A stretch of 64,000 nucleotides of DNA, taken from the NCBI RefSeq assembly GCF_001625215.2, contig NC_030385.2, forward strand, positions 45,595,598 to 45,659,597, written 5' to 3'. This DNA is from Daucus carota subsp. sativus (Eukaryota; Streptophyta; Magnoliopsida; Apiales; Apiaceae). Positions 12,501 to 24,411 of the stretch are shown here, in pieces (position 1 is the stretch's first letter; every line of letters begins with the position of its first letter). The notes below the pieces were generated by a model. That model made no database searches and had not been told where the DNA came from. It worked only from the letters and a program-made list of their open reading frames with translations. Position numbers and translations under genes: made by a program.

Positions 12501-13192
12501 TAGGGATGGGCATTTACCCCGCCCCGCTCGATCCCGACCCGATCCCCGCCCCATTCGGGTTGGGGATTCGGGGAATTTTTCGGGGGCGGGGCGGGGATCG
12601 GGGAAAGGTTTATAAAAAATTTGGGGATCAGGGTGGGGTCGGGGATTGGTGTCTCCCCGCCCCGATCCCTGACCCCGATTATATATATATATAAATAATA
12701 ACATATTTATATATATTATACTAAATATATTATTAAAAATAGATAAACTTTATGATATAATTAAAAGTAAAAAATAATCTTTATTTTTATTGATTAATTA
12801 TAAATATATTGTAATATAATATATTTTATAATTTTAAATTGTTGTTTATTTATATTATAAATCAATTTTAATATGATTTGAGGTTGAAAATATAAGATAA
12901 TATTATTTTATTATTATATTAGGAGTTTGTAGTTTGTTTTTTAATTAAAAAGTATATTATATATTATAAAATTATTATGTTTTTATTTAAAAATAAAATT
13001 CTCCGAAACCCCGCGGGGATCCCCGTTCCCCGTTCGGGGCGGGGATCCCCGTTCCCCGTTCGGGGCGGGGATCGGGGCGGAAAATAATCCCCGTTCGGGG
13101 TTCGGGGCGGGGTCGGGTAGGGGTATTGAATTCGGGGATCGGGGTCGGGGATAGCACTCCCCGCCCCCAAAAGTGCCCCGTGCCCATCCCTA
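12501..13192. mobile_element. hAT-type element 2 (692 bp)
   Basis: The ends are TAGGGATGGGCA on both sides (as inverted repeats). The flanks ATTTTGTA (12493-12500) and ATTTTATA (13193-13200) agree at 7 of 8 positions. GC-rich arrays of GGGGATCGGGGCGGGG type fill about 170 bases at each end around an AT-rich core. It is a shorter sister of element 1 and keeps the site at which the retroposon landed there. The GC-rich ends make long but meaningless open frames. Confidence 0.88.
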
Positions 13193-13200
13193 ATTTTATA

Positions 13201-13996
13201 TACGGAAAATTTCAATTTCTCATCTCGAGATTCTGCAATTAAAATTTATAAAATAATAATCTATATTTCAAAAACACATTTTCAACACTCCATTTCTTGT
13301 AATTAGAAATAAAATACATCTCATATATTTGAAATACAATATTTCAAATATTATTATATGTCGTTGACAAAATCATCTCGATCATTTTTATCATAAACTC
13401 GTAGTCAAAATCATCTCGATCTTTTTTATCCTAAACTCATATTTATCATCATCGAGGATATCAACATTTCCTATTTTCTATAAATTTATTATATTTAGAA
13501 AATTTTTTCACAAATATGATCTGTAATTATATAAATTTTCGTTATACCTTTTGCATTCACACTTTTTTACTAAGAAAAAAAATACTTTCAATTGTATTGG
13601 ATATTACTTAAATTTTATCCAAATATTAAATTTATCATATTATAATTAACTGCAAAATCATAATACGTAACAAGTTTAAGAGATATAAATTTTCCATTAA
13701 TTTTTTTAAAAATTATATTTCATTAAAACCTCTTATAATTCATTTGTACAAACGGATGTTCTTAAGGTCAGATATTTAAAATAGTTCGAAATAAAAGACA
13801 TCAATATACCATCACAAACCCAAACCCTCTTGACGTGCTTTTCAAATAAAAGTAATTTTTTTGTCCAATTTTATAATCAAAACCAACCTATTAAAAGAAA
13901 AAACTGGGATATTTAAACCAAAATCGTTTAATTAGATTTTAGTTTTGAAAATCAAAAAAACATAATTCAAATTTTAGTTTTATACAAAAATCGAGT
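13201..13996. other. AT-rich spacer without gene
   Basis: No coding frame or element ends. A short repeated phrase (AAATCATCTCGATC, about 13370 and 13408) is the only structure I noticed. Confidence 0.5.
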
Positions 13997-14004
13997 GGAA
14001 TAGA

Positions 14005-14564
14005 CATGGTTGTCACGTCGATGAGTCGAGGCGAGTCGATTGACCTCCCGCTAGTCGACTAGTCAACTAGTCGTGGACTAGTCGCTAAAAAATATATATA
14101 TTTATTATAAATTAAAAATATATTATATACATATAAACACATACATATACTTGTATTATGTACCTTCCATAAAATTTTATTTCAGATTCTAAGGAATTAA
14201 GAATCGGACACTTAAAGAGAATGATGGAAAAGAGAAAATAGTTAACACAGCAAAGTACACACGATCAAGTAAAATATGTATCAAGCTAACAATCGATAAA
14301 TAGCAATTATGTGATACTGATGTGATGTGATGTGGCAGTACAGTAAACAAATAACAAAAATTTATGCAGAATTAATTATGCAGAATGCAAATTGCAGAAA
14401 AACAGTCGACTAGTCGGTGGCCCAAACTCGACTAGTCGACTAGTCGACCGCTTAGTCGACCAAGCGACCGAAATATTGACATTCACCTAGTCGACATGTT
14501 GAGTCGACATCCATTCACCGCTTGGTCGACTAGTCGCGACTAGTCGACCGACATGACAACCATG
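14005..14564. mobile_element. hAT-type element 3 with CGACTAGT arrays
   Basis: Terminal inverted repeats start CATGGTTGTCACGTCG on the left and CATGGTTGTCATGTCG on the right. A perfect 8-bp duplication GGAATAGA flanks them (13997-14004 and 14565-14572). Both subterminal regions are packed with GTCGACTAGTCGAC-type units; the core is AT-rich. It is non-coding, 560 bp, and lies about 330 bp upstream of the API5 start codon. Confidence 0.88.
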
Positions 14565-14572
14565 GGAATAGA

Positions 14573-14899
14573 TCGCTCTCCCTGTCTTTACTCATTGATT
14601 AATATATAAAAAATAATAAATAAATAAATTTTCCTCAAATGGCCGTGTATCTGTTTCTTTTCGCAAGAAGTTTCGTATTTTTAAAATTAAATTAAATTAA
14701 ACTTCTATAAATAAATAAAAAACTTATCAAATGTGGTAAATTGTCACAAAAAATCGGAAAACACCATCTCATCATATTAAACGGGCCCGTTTTCATTTTA
14801 TAAACCAACCGTCCCCAATTCCAGACGCAACAAAGAAAGCCCCAGCACTGTAGAATACAAATAACTCAAAACCCTAGCTTAAGCTCAAATCTCTCTGTA
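14573..14899 (+). promoter_or_regulatory. API5 promoter and leader region
   Basis: About 330 bases between a hAT element and the API5 start codon. The last ~60 bases are a likely leader. I cannot fix a TATA box with confidence. Confidence 0.4.
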
Positions 14900-17800
14900 A
14901 TGGCGGAAGCTTCCGAAGCTTCAAACGACATTGAGAAGCTCTACCAGTACGGCGAGCGTCTCAACGAAGCTACCGATAAGTCTCAGGTCACTTCTTATCC
15001 TCTCTCTCTCTCTCTCTCCCTCTCTCTCCCTCCCTTCCACTCCTCTGCGTGTGTTTGTTAATTAAAAGTGAAAGTCTTGTGAAATTGATGTTGATTGTTT
15101 ACAATTGATGATGAAACAGAACGTGAAGGATTACTTGGGAATAATTGAAGCAGCAGGCGGGAGTGTGAAGGCTAAACAACTCGCTGCGCAGCTTATTCCT
15201 AAATTCTTCAAGCACTTTCCTACTCTATCCGTGCAAGCTATTGATCAGCATTTTAATCTCTGCGAAGATGAGGAGCTCGGGGTTCGTACTTCTATACTCC
15301 CGTATTTCGTATATCTATAATTATATGCCATGTCGTCTTATACTTTAATTGATACAGTATTATCTTTTTATTCATGTTAATAAATTTTATAGATCCTTGT
15401 TTGAAAAGTTCAAGTCTCTATGTCACTATGTGTGTGGGTGCGTGTTCGTGATTTGTACTTTAATTGCTCTTGCTTTATGTTTTTGATCGGTTTAATAAGT
15501 TTAATAGTTTATTGTTTGAAATAATTAAGTTTTTGTGTGTTAGGTACTAGAGTCATGACCAAATTAGTGATTCTTCTTGATATTTTATAAAGAACTTTGT
15601 GGTCAAATTCAGCGAGTCTTATTTTAGTTTGTGCAACTACCAAATTGAATACTTATGTAGAGCTAAAATTATGCACAGGTTCGTGTACAAGCAATACGTG
15701 GGCTTCCACTCTTCTGCAAAGATACTCCTGAATATCTTTCTAAGATAGTTGACGTGCTAGGTCAGCTGCTTCCAGCAGGTAGTATGTGTTCATTGTTCAA
15801 CTTGTATTTTTTTAGCTGTTTAGGCTGTATTTCCTTAATGTAAACTTTTATTTTGTTTTTAATTTTAGTGGAAAATGTGGAGCGGGATGCAGTTCAGAAG
15901 TCACTCATGCTATTATTGCGGCAGGATGTGAAGAGTAAGTTTATTCAATAGAGTGTCGAGGGATTGTGGGATCCTAGACGTTGATTTGTAATAGGAGTTG
16001 GTTTTTTTTTTTTTTGCATATTATCTGTTAGATATTATGATGGGTCTCGTGAAATTTTTTGGCTGTGGTTACAACAAAGGTTTCTTATTTTAAACTTTAT
16101 CCCAGATAATGGAATGCTAAATTCGGCATGATTTATAAAGAACATATGGCATGGAAGTTTTAGGCTGTTCCATTTATTTCAGTTACATCCTTAACTGCTC
16201 TGCATATATTTGACAGGAGAGAATAACTTTTGTGAAATCTCTTGACAGCAATTTTCATATGTCGCAATTCGCATGCAGTTATGTACCACTGTTTTTAATA
16301 GATGTGTAGATAATGTATGAAAAGTATAGTAGATTTAAATATTGTTAACAGTACGTAATTAAATACATCATAGATTAAGGCATTATGCACGTCAGACTAA
16401 AGGCCACAATGATACAGTAGAGGGAGAGAGATTGGAGCCCAAAATGGTTTTTGGAGCAATGAAAGCACAAGGGGTCCATTTTAGTCTGGCCAAACATTAT
16501 GCCGTTCGTGGCAAAATTTGAGGCTGAATTTAACTTGAAATATTGATTCAGTAATGCTAGAAATTGAAATAGTGAAAACTTCAAGTAAATTGGCAGTTCT
16601 TAGTCCATGTGTTTACTTTTAAAGGCGTCTGTTGCTTTGATTACCGAATTTATACAACTACCCCTTATTTTTGATCTGTATGTAGACCAAATAAATATAT
16701 AATGTTTTCTATGTTACAATTTACAAACGCGAATTACGTTCTCATATTTAAGTTATGTTTGTCTGCTACAGCATCTATTACTGTTCTTTTTAAGCACGTT
16801 GGAAGTGCTGAGGAGCCTGGCAGCGATGAAACCATACGTGAGAAAGTTTTATGTTTTATCAGAGATAAGGTGAAGAGATTAATATATTTCTTATTTATAC
16901 ATCTGCACAACAACAGCATGCACATCTGTTTGTGGCTGAAAACTGACGCACATTTGATATACTTAATAGGTATTTCCTCTTAAGGAAGAGCTACTAAAGC
17001 CACGGGAGGAAATGGAGAGGCACATAACCAATTTGGTGAAAAAGGTATTCCCTGAATTTGTTTACAACTCTTGTGATGCCACAGCCTTAAGTCATTATTT
17101 TTATTATTCAAGTACCTCTGCCACCTGGACTGGGAAACTGTTGTAGATTCAAGTGTTGGATTCTTAGTTTCAAACTATTTAGGGTTCTTTGATATTGACC
17201 CCAAATTAAACAGTTGTGCTGGGTGCCCAAAACCACATGCAAATTTAACAAAGAGTTTTAGATGCTCTTTTTTTTGTAGTCCTAAACTATTGTATATTAC
17301 CAATAAATTGGATGGACTTAATTATATATCTATGTTGTGAAATGATTTTTGAAGGATAATTTGAAAACCAGTTTTTAGGATGCTTTAGATTACATTATGG
17401 ACTGACCCATAAGAGGTGAAGTGTCTGCTTCAAGGCAGAGGATCCGACTCAATCACCTTACCCACACCACATACCCTGTCATGTATCATGTATGACATGA
17501 ATAAGAACATATGATGGAAAAAATGAGAGTCCGGCCATTCTGGCAACATAAAAGTACTTAACTTAAGACTTTGGCATAGTTTAATATTTTTGACAAGTCA
17601 ATTGCTTGCATTTGTAGAGCCTGCAAGATGTGACCGCAGATGAGTTTAAAATGTTCATAAACTTCTTGGGGAGCATGAGTTTATTTGGTCCAGGTGCACC
17701 AGCAGAGCGTTTACAAGAGCTTGTTGAAATTATTGAAGCACAGGCTGATCTAGATGCACAATTTGATGTAAGTTCTTTATTTATTATTGATTTTTTTTGC

Positions 17801-20800
17801 CTGTAATAATGACTAGTATTCTGGAGCAATATGTTTTTACAGAACATGTTACCTCAACACTCAGTCTAATAAGCAATTTTCATTGGTTTTCTTAACTTAA
17901 TGTGCATTTATAAAAGTTATATTATTAACACATTCAATTCTGACATTATGATGCTGCTTTTTATTTTCTAATTTAACTTGGTGGAACATCTAGAAATAAC
18001 TTGATGGCATCAATGTCTGGTATCTTGATTATATTACTTGATATATTTTTATTTAAGAATGTCAGAATCCCATGTGATGATGTGCTATCTATTCCTCTGA
18101 GCATAAATTGGATTTTATTCTCTCATGCTTTTAATTTGCGGTTATTGAACCTGTAACACATTTCCATTCTAATTTAGGTTTCAGATGGGGATCACATTGA
18201 CAGATTAATAACCTGCCTTAAAATGGCCCTTCCTCTTTTTAAGGTATATATGCTACTAGTAATCTTGATTAATTGTGCTATTCCTCTGCGAGATGCATTC
18301 ATATAACCATGTTTTGTTTTCTCAGAGGGGTGCATCAAGTAGCAAGTTCCTTGACTATCTAAACAAACACATATTACCTGTATTTGACAAGGTAATGCTA
18401 AATTTGCCTATCACTCCCCCTGTTCCATTACACAGCTATGTATCTAATGTTATTATTTGTTTCAGTTCCCCGAGGAGAAAAAACTGGACTTGCTAAAAAA
18501 CCTTGCAGAATGTTCGCATCATGTATCACCACAGGAATGTCGCCAGCTTCTACCTTCTGTTGTTCAACTTCTAAAGGTATGCTGTATTTATAAGTTGCTT
18601 TATTAGAGGTCACCGCTGCCAATCCCCCCCCCCCCCCCTTAAAAAAAAAAAAGAGAAAGAAAGAAAGAAAAAAGAAGAAAGAAATGAAAGGAAGATATAA
18701 AAAATCCAATCATTTATTGAATATCTGCCCTCTCCTCCCCTCCCCATGCACCCTTTTTTGCTGAATAACTTAAAACAAATTTCTCTCATCAAACATCTAA
18801 TCTGAAAGTTGTTATTATCAGTTGCTTGCAGTCTTTCTTTTGGGTCATGAACTGAGAGTTACCTATTCACTCACCAGTTTTGATTTAAGTTATATGAATC
18901 AACTAAACAGAATTGTGTTTATTTGAATGCAGTCATGTTTACACTTCATTTATTTTGTTTGTCAGAAAACAATGGTCAGGAAAAAGCTCGAGGAGATGAA
19001 CTTTACTTTTGTGGAATGCCTATTGTACACCTTTCACCATCTAGCTCACAAGGTATGCCAATTGTATTCTTTATTGGGTGCCCAATGTTTTCAACGAGTC
19101 CTTTCTTATATATGTATGCCTATATTTTCTGTAGGCTCCTAATGCCACTAATAGTCTATGTGGTTACAAAATTGTGACTGGCCAACCATCCGACAGGCTT
19201 GGGGAAGATTTCACAGAGCTTTATAAGGATTTTAATGAAAGGTGCTTTAACAGTGTTCTGTTTTTTAATCATTTGCTGCACTTGTCTTCTATAAACAAAT
19301 CACTTTTGTTTTTTTTAGGAAAGATATTAAGCTGGAATTTGGTTCTTTCACAATATAGCATAGTACTATCACATGGTGTAACATGTATTCTGATTAAAAT
19401 TTTATTCTTAGCTCTTATAAACTTCTAAATTCTGCCACCGTTGAAGTCAACTTGGGGGATTTCAAATTTCGGGGTACAAAGGTTCTCAATCTGTTGGTTT
19501 ATAAGTTGAACTGAGGGAAAGAAATCCTGTGTTCTTATATTTGTTTGAAATTTTCATCGACTTGGGACTTATGAAGAGGGTTCTGATTATTATGTGTGTG
19601 GGGGCAAGATGGATATGCTTCAGTCTGGAAAACTTAGTATACCATGGTTCTCAAATGGCTCAGTAGGGACATGCAAATTCATAATCAAGAATCCAATTCC
19701 TCCACTCCTTTCTATAGCATTTGTCCATTGTTCGGCGATCTTTTTTCGTAGATTAGCCCATATGATACAAGGAAACCAAATTCTTATCATAAAGGGGAGA
19801 AAATAGATGAAGAAATAAACAGTTTCAAAAAGGGCCAAGGAGCTAGGGAAGTAGACACTATGGACTACTTGACCCAAACTTGAAAGGAAAGCGCCTTTAG
19901 GAGTTGTTTTTAGTCCAAACTTGAAAGGAGAACGCCTTTAGGGGTTGTTTGGAGAAGAAAAAAATATGGAGGTTTTTCTTAGAAGCAGCACCCAAATGCA
20001 GAAAGAGACAGAGAAAGGTGTTAGAGGTTTGGCGCATGCATGGAGCTAAGAATGTTATTATGTGAGACATGTGATCAAAATAACTGGATCTTATTTTCTT
20101 GTTTCATTTCAATGCTTGGTACCCACCCCTTCCTGAGCTATAACTTGAGAGTTGAGCCAAGAGAAAGTAAAGGAGTGGGAAGTCGAACATCTGAAATAGG
20201 AATAAAAAGGAATTTGCTTGAGAGACCAAACATTCATTCTTCAAACAAAGTATAAAGATAGTCTAAGCCGGAGAGATGAGGGAGTTCATTCTCTCTTCTT
20301 CACTAAAATATCTCCACAATGTTGGGAAAAAGCTCTCAGTTAAGGAAAGAAAGTTAGGCATTAAGAAGCTTCTGATAATGGTTATACATGTTGGACACAG
20401 CCGGAGAATCTTCATTTTTTAATATGTAAGCTTTTGACAAGAAACTGCTTTTTCATATCTATGAAGATCTGAACAAATTCATATCAACCCTTCAGGCTTT
20501 GTATCGTTGTAACCTCTTCTCTTGGTGTGGATATTAATGTGCAGTTCTGCAGTGCTAGAATTAATATAAGCAAATATATCACCTGTAGAGTATTGCTTTT
20601 TTTGATTTTCTTTCTCTTACTTTTGGTTTTGGTCAATTACAGTAATTTAGACACTCACACACGGCGCACCACTGAGGTTTAAGTCCTCGATCCTCTGTTG
20701 TTAAGGGAAGAGGGATATCCTTGATGGTGACTTTTACATACTTGATTTGGGAATGTCCTCTGATTGTTTTAATTGATGGGTACCCCCAAAGGTGCCTCCC

Positions 20801-21780
20801 TGTTTTTGTTAAGAAAAGCTATTGAACTTGGTTTTACTGGCCAAGGATCATAATGAAAAATTGTCAGAATGATATACTAGACTACTATTGATACAATTTC
20901 TGTTTACCTGTTGGAGCATGGAAACAAATACAGAATATGTCACATCAAATCTCATTAGAAACACAAAGTGGTTGTTGTTTTCTCAATTTTTTTTGTTAGA
21001 AGGTGCTTGATTAGTCAGCTCACCGATCATAATGCAGGTTAAGTACCATTGAGGTTTTAACTAGAGCTATGTTGAAGAAATTAACCCAGGGGATGACAGA
21101 GCACAACAAGGACATGGCAGCTGCTAAAACAGATGAAGAAAGAAATGTTGTTGTGAGTTATTACCACTTATGTGTTAATACGAAGCTGTCTGGACTTATG
21201 TGCAGCAATCACTTGCTCAGATTATTGATTGTAATTGGTTTTTTATCTGCAGAAAACACAGAAACAGAACGCTACTGCTGGTCTCCGTAGTTGCAACAAC
21301 ATAATATCATTGACTCAGGTAAATGTATTTTTTTTTAAGTAGATATTTTCTTCTGCTCTCTTTCCAATGTGTTTATGCCTTGCCTTCCTAATACTCATCA
21401 CAACTCAGCCCTTGCATTCGAAAATACCTGCGTTTATTGGGGATGAGAAAATCAACTTGTCATGGAAAGAAGCTGCTAAACCTTCAGCACGATCAACCGC
21501 TGTCACGGGGTAAGGTGTCACATATTTTCCTTCATTATCAATTGCTTAGTGTTAGTTATTAACTTATTTTTGTATATTCAGTGATAAACGTGCTGCTGCC
21601 GCTGCTGGTAATGGTTCTGGCACATACCCAAACAAAAAGGGTCGGGGACCTGGTTTTTCACAAAATCAACTTGTAAACAGGGCACTTGATGGGGTACGTG
21701 GTGGTGGTGTTGGAGGGAGAACTGGTGGAAGGGGTAGGGGATGGCGAGGCCATGGAAGAGGGAGAGGTTACCGTTACTAG
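14900..21780 (+). CDS. API5: API5-like apoptosis inhibitor / chromatin-associated protein
   Basis: Sixteen exons: 14900-14986, 15120-15281, 15679-15778, 15869-15934, 16772-16869, 16970-17044, 17618-17767, 18178-18243, 18326-18391, 18466-18576, 18966-19052, 19135-19241, 21038-21152, 21253-21318, 21409-21509 and 21582-21780. They total 551 residues and every phase closes. The N-terminal two thirds are helical HEAT/ARM-like repeats (for example GVRVQAIRGLPLFCKDTPEYL, VFPLKEELLKPREEMERHI), the API5 fold. The C-terminus is a glycine/arginine-rich RGG tail (GGRGRGWRGHGRGRGYRY), consistent with RNA binding. Human API5 (~504-524 aa) is nuclear and binds ALC1, FGF2 and Acinus; plant API5 homologs are linked to tapetum cell death in rice. 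Intron 12 is long (1.8 kb) and holds a ~45-bp tandem duplication near 19880-19945. Intron 1 starts with a CT tract. Confidence 0.92.
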
Positions 21781-22145
21781 CATTTTTGACTTTCTAGAGA
21801 CCTTTGTACAACTAAAGAATAGTGACTGCTGCTCTTGTACTTTACATTGACTTGTCTTCTAGGGCGTTGTTCAAACGAAATTCTGTAGTATTCTTGGCAG
21901 TGAGACTTGTAGTCCAGTCATTCATTACAATTTATCAATTTTAATCTGACTTGGCCCCATTGTGTCTGTATGAATAAGCATAGGAACCGATATGAAGAGC
22001 TGCGGCCTGCGGGTATGCACTTATGGTGCTTATCTACTAGTGGTCATCCCATGCTTGAGCTGTGCGGTTTTCATTATAGTTTTTAGTTTCTCATTGCCTA
22101 CCGACAATAGCGCCTCTAGTGGAATATGTAATGTGGTGAACTGGA
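21781..22145. other. API5 3' region
   Basis: Probable 3' UTR and downstream spacer of API5, ending at the first Mutator-type MITE. Confidence 0.5.
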
Positions 22146-22154
22146 ATGTGATTT

Positions 22155-22332
22155 CGGTTTTTCTAGTGTGTGCCCATGGGCACATGCCAAGCGCGGAATT
22201 TGAAATGTTTGAGAGCTTTTGATTGGCTCCCATATCTTAATAATGGTGGACCTCCCCTGCAAACCAACACCAATCAAAAACTCCCAAACATATCAAATTC
22301 TGCGCTTAGCATAGCACACACTAGACAAACCC
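22155..22332 (-). mobile_element. Mutator-type MITE, copy 1 (178 bp)
   Basis: The left end is CGGTTTTTCTAGTGTG; the right end (reverse complement) is GGGTTTGTCTAGTGTG. A perfect 9-bp target duplication ATGTGATTT flanks it (22146-22154 and 22333-22341), as expected for Mutator-like elements. The left inverted repeat contains the palindrome TGTGCCCATGGGCACA; the right copy of it has decayed. The core is inverted relative to copies 2 and 3. Confidence 0.88.
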
Positions 22333-22341
22333 ATGTGATTT

Positions 22342-22936
22342 AGAGCTCGGTTGGATAGATTTAAAATAATGCATTTTTAATATGATAATTGTTAAGTTAA
22401 AATTTTCTCTTTGAATAATTAATATTATAAGTGAATTATGAGTTATCAAAAATATATTTAGTAGATTATTTGTGAGTGTTAAAATTGATTTTTATTAAAA
22501 AAAACATAAAATTTATAAGTTAGTTCAAAAGATTACGGTGCCTGGTGCCTCATGTGGTCTCAATATTTTTTTCACTTTGTACAGATTATAAAGTCTCCGT
22601 AGTACATCTAATTGTGAGACTTCTATTTTTGTTTTAATGAAGCATCTAATAAATCTTACGATATAATATATGCACATGAAACACTAAATTATAGGTAGCC
22701 CTTCCCACTTAAAGTTGGATAAGTTTTTAAATGTTTCAACTTTCAAGTTAGATGGGTTTTTAAATGTTTCGCCGCTGCAAGTTCGTAGCTGTTATAGGAC
22801 ATGTATGGTGGACTAATGCATGTGTGGCCCTTTATAGTCCACAAATATTCGTGCCCCGTGGGAATTTTGTGGAAGTGTATAAAGTAGCCGGGACGATGAA
22901 TGTTATTGATTACTGGTTACGCACGCTAGATCCGTA
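22342..22936. other. Spacer between MITE copies 1 and 2
   Basis: AT-rich DNA. A short direct repeat (GTTTTTAAATGTTTC, near 22721 and 22757) is present. No gene. Confidence 0.5.
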
Positions 22937-22945
22937 TAAATAGTT

Positions 22946-23138
22946 CGGTTTGGCTAGTGTGTGCCCATGGGCACATGCTAAGCGCGGAAATTTTTGTATT
23001 TGGTAGATTTTGATTGGTGTGGTTGGTGTATTTGCAGGGGGGTCCACCATTATCATGAGATAGGAACCAATCAAAATGATCCAAGCACAAAATTTTCCGC
23101 GCTTAGCATGTGCCCATGGGCACACCATAGAAAAATCG
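22946..23138 (+). mobile_element. Mutator-type MITE, copy 2 (193 bp)
   Basis: The ends are CGGTTTGGCTAGTGTG and, reversed, CGATTTTTCTATGGTG. A perfect 9-bp duplication TAAATAGTT flanks them (22937-22945 and 23139-23147). Both inverted repeats carry the 16-bp palindrome TGTGCCCATGGGCACA followed by TGCTAAGCGCGGAA. The core GGGGGGTCCACCATTAT is shared with copy 3. Confidence 0.9.
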
Positions 23139-23627
23139 TAAATAGTTTTATTTGTATACTAACGAAAAATATATTTATTATTTTACAAACAGAATTGGGA
23201 AAAAAATCACTTTACACTAATCCGGGATGGTAAAAGTCAGACATGCTAATTCCCGAAAAAGTGGAGAATATCTCACATATTTAATTAATAAATGACGATC
23301 GATATAGATATACTAAAATAACGTAAACTTTTACCTTAGTTTTATTAAAGTTTTTAATTAAAATCAGCCATATTTTTCAACGGCACCTTTCTGTATTTCT
23401 AGTTAAAAATTATTGCCGACATAAACTTAAACGATGAAAATGACACGTAATAACTAATAAGTAGACCAGAGATTTTTTTCAAGAAGTGGAGACCAGAGCG
23501 TGATGTTGAAAGACCGGAGGATAAGAAACAAACAAAATCTGGATAAAATAAAATAAAAATAAGAAAAGCGCACACCGCCAAACGTCAAGTTGATAAAGGC
23601 TAAAGCTTGTTTCTTTGTTTTATAGTA

Positions 23628-24051
23628 CTCCCCTCGGTTATATACATTTGGGGACGGAGACGCGATACGGACTTTAGTTTTATAATTTATTTGGGTTTGT
23701 CTAGTGTGTCCATGGGCACATGCTAAGCACTAAAATCCATGAATTTGGAGGGTTTTAATTGGTGTGGTTGTTGTAAATGCAGGGGGGTCCACCATTATTA
23801 GAGAGGGTAAGACAATCAAAACCCTCCAAATTCATGGATTTTAGTGCTTAGTATGTGCCCATGGGCACACACTAGAAAAACCGAACTTATTTTTAAGATT
23901 TTTCTTTTCTGTATAAAAGTTTGAATGTTATATTTTTATTCAGAAAAATAAAATTTTAAAAATAAGTTATAGAATTATGTTTTATAAGAGTATTGAAGTG
24001 CGTGTTGAGCAGTGAAAAAGAAATGTATAGAATTAAATGGGACAGAAGGAG
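23628..24051. mobile_element. Stowaway-like MITE split by a Mutator MITE
   Basis: The outer ends CTCCCCTCGG and, reversed, CTCCTTCTGTCCCATTTAA lie between TA dinucleotides (23626-23627 and 24052-24053). Without the nested element and its extra target copy the Stowaway is about 224 bp. Relatives of similar length are at 33214, 49259 and 59354. Confidence 0.75.
23693..23883 (+). mobile_element. Mutator-type MITE, copy 3 (191 bp), nested
   Basis: The ends are GGGTTTGTCTAGTGTG and, reversed, CGGTTTTTCTAGTGTG. The flanks AATTTATTT (23684-23692) and AACTTATTT (23884-23892) match at 8 of 9 bases. The inverted repeats continue through the CCCATGGGCACA palindrome into GCTAAGCACTAAAATCCATG, so the element can fold almost completely. 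It sits inside a Stowaway MITE and is therefore the younger insertion. Confidence 0.88.
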
Positions 24052-24053
24052 TA

Positions 24054-24411
24054 TATATTTAGTGAAAGGCAAGTTAATATTGTTTTCCTAATCCGCCCTT
24101 TCAAAAAATAGAAATTAATTTAAAAATAATAATAATTCTAATAATTTTCGTACAATATTCATTAGAACAGATCTAATTTTAATTATGTTAAAAATATTTC
24201 TTTAAAAATATCCAATTAGTTCCTAAACTCTCATGATTTTTAGTTCTTAAAAATATTTTATAAAAATTTTAATTATATTTCGAGATTAAAATTTTTGATA
24301 TATAAAAATATCTTTAATAAATAAAATTTGAATTAATAGTTCAGCTGATTAGTTCCATTACGAAACCCTATATACACTGTACTTCCCTTGGGATTGAGTT
24401 TAACTAAAACC
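24054..24411 (+). promoter_or_regulatory. NCL upstream region
   Basis: AT-rich promoter region. A TATA-like CCTATATACAC lies at about 24368, some 45 bases before the start codon. The leader is therefore short, or the true TATA lies further upstream. Confidence 0.4.

Noticed and set aside
12458..12704. Open frames on both strands with Pro/Asp/Gly-rich products
   Set aside because: They lie across the GC-rich ends of hAT element 2 and arise from its GGGGATCGGGG repeats; no protein family is recognisable.
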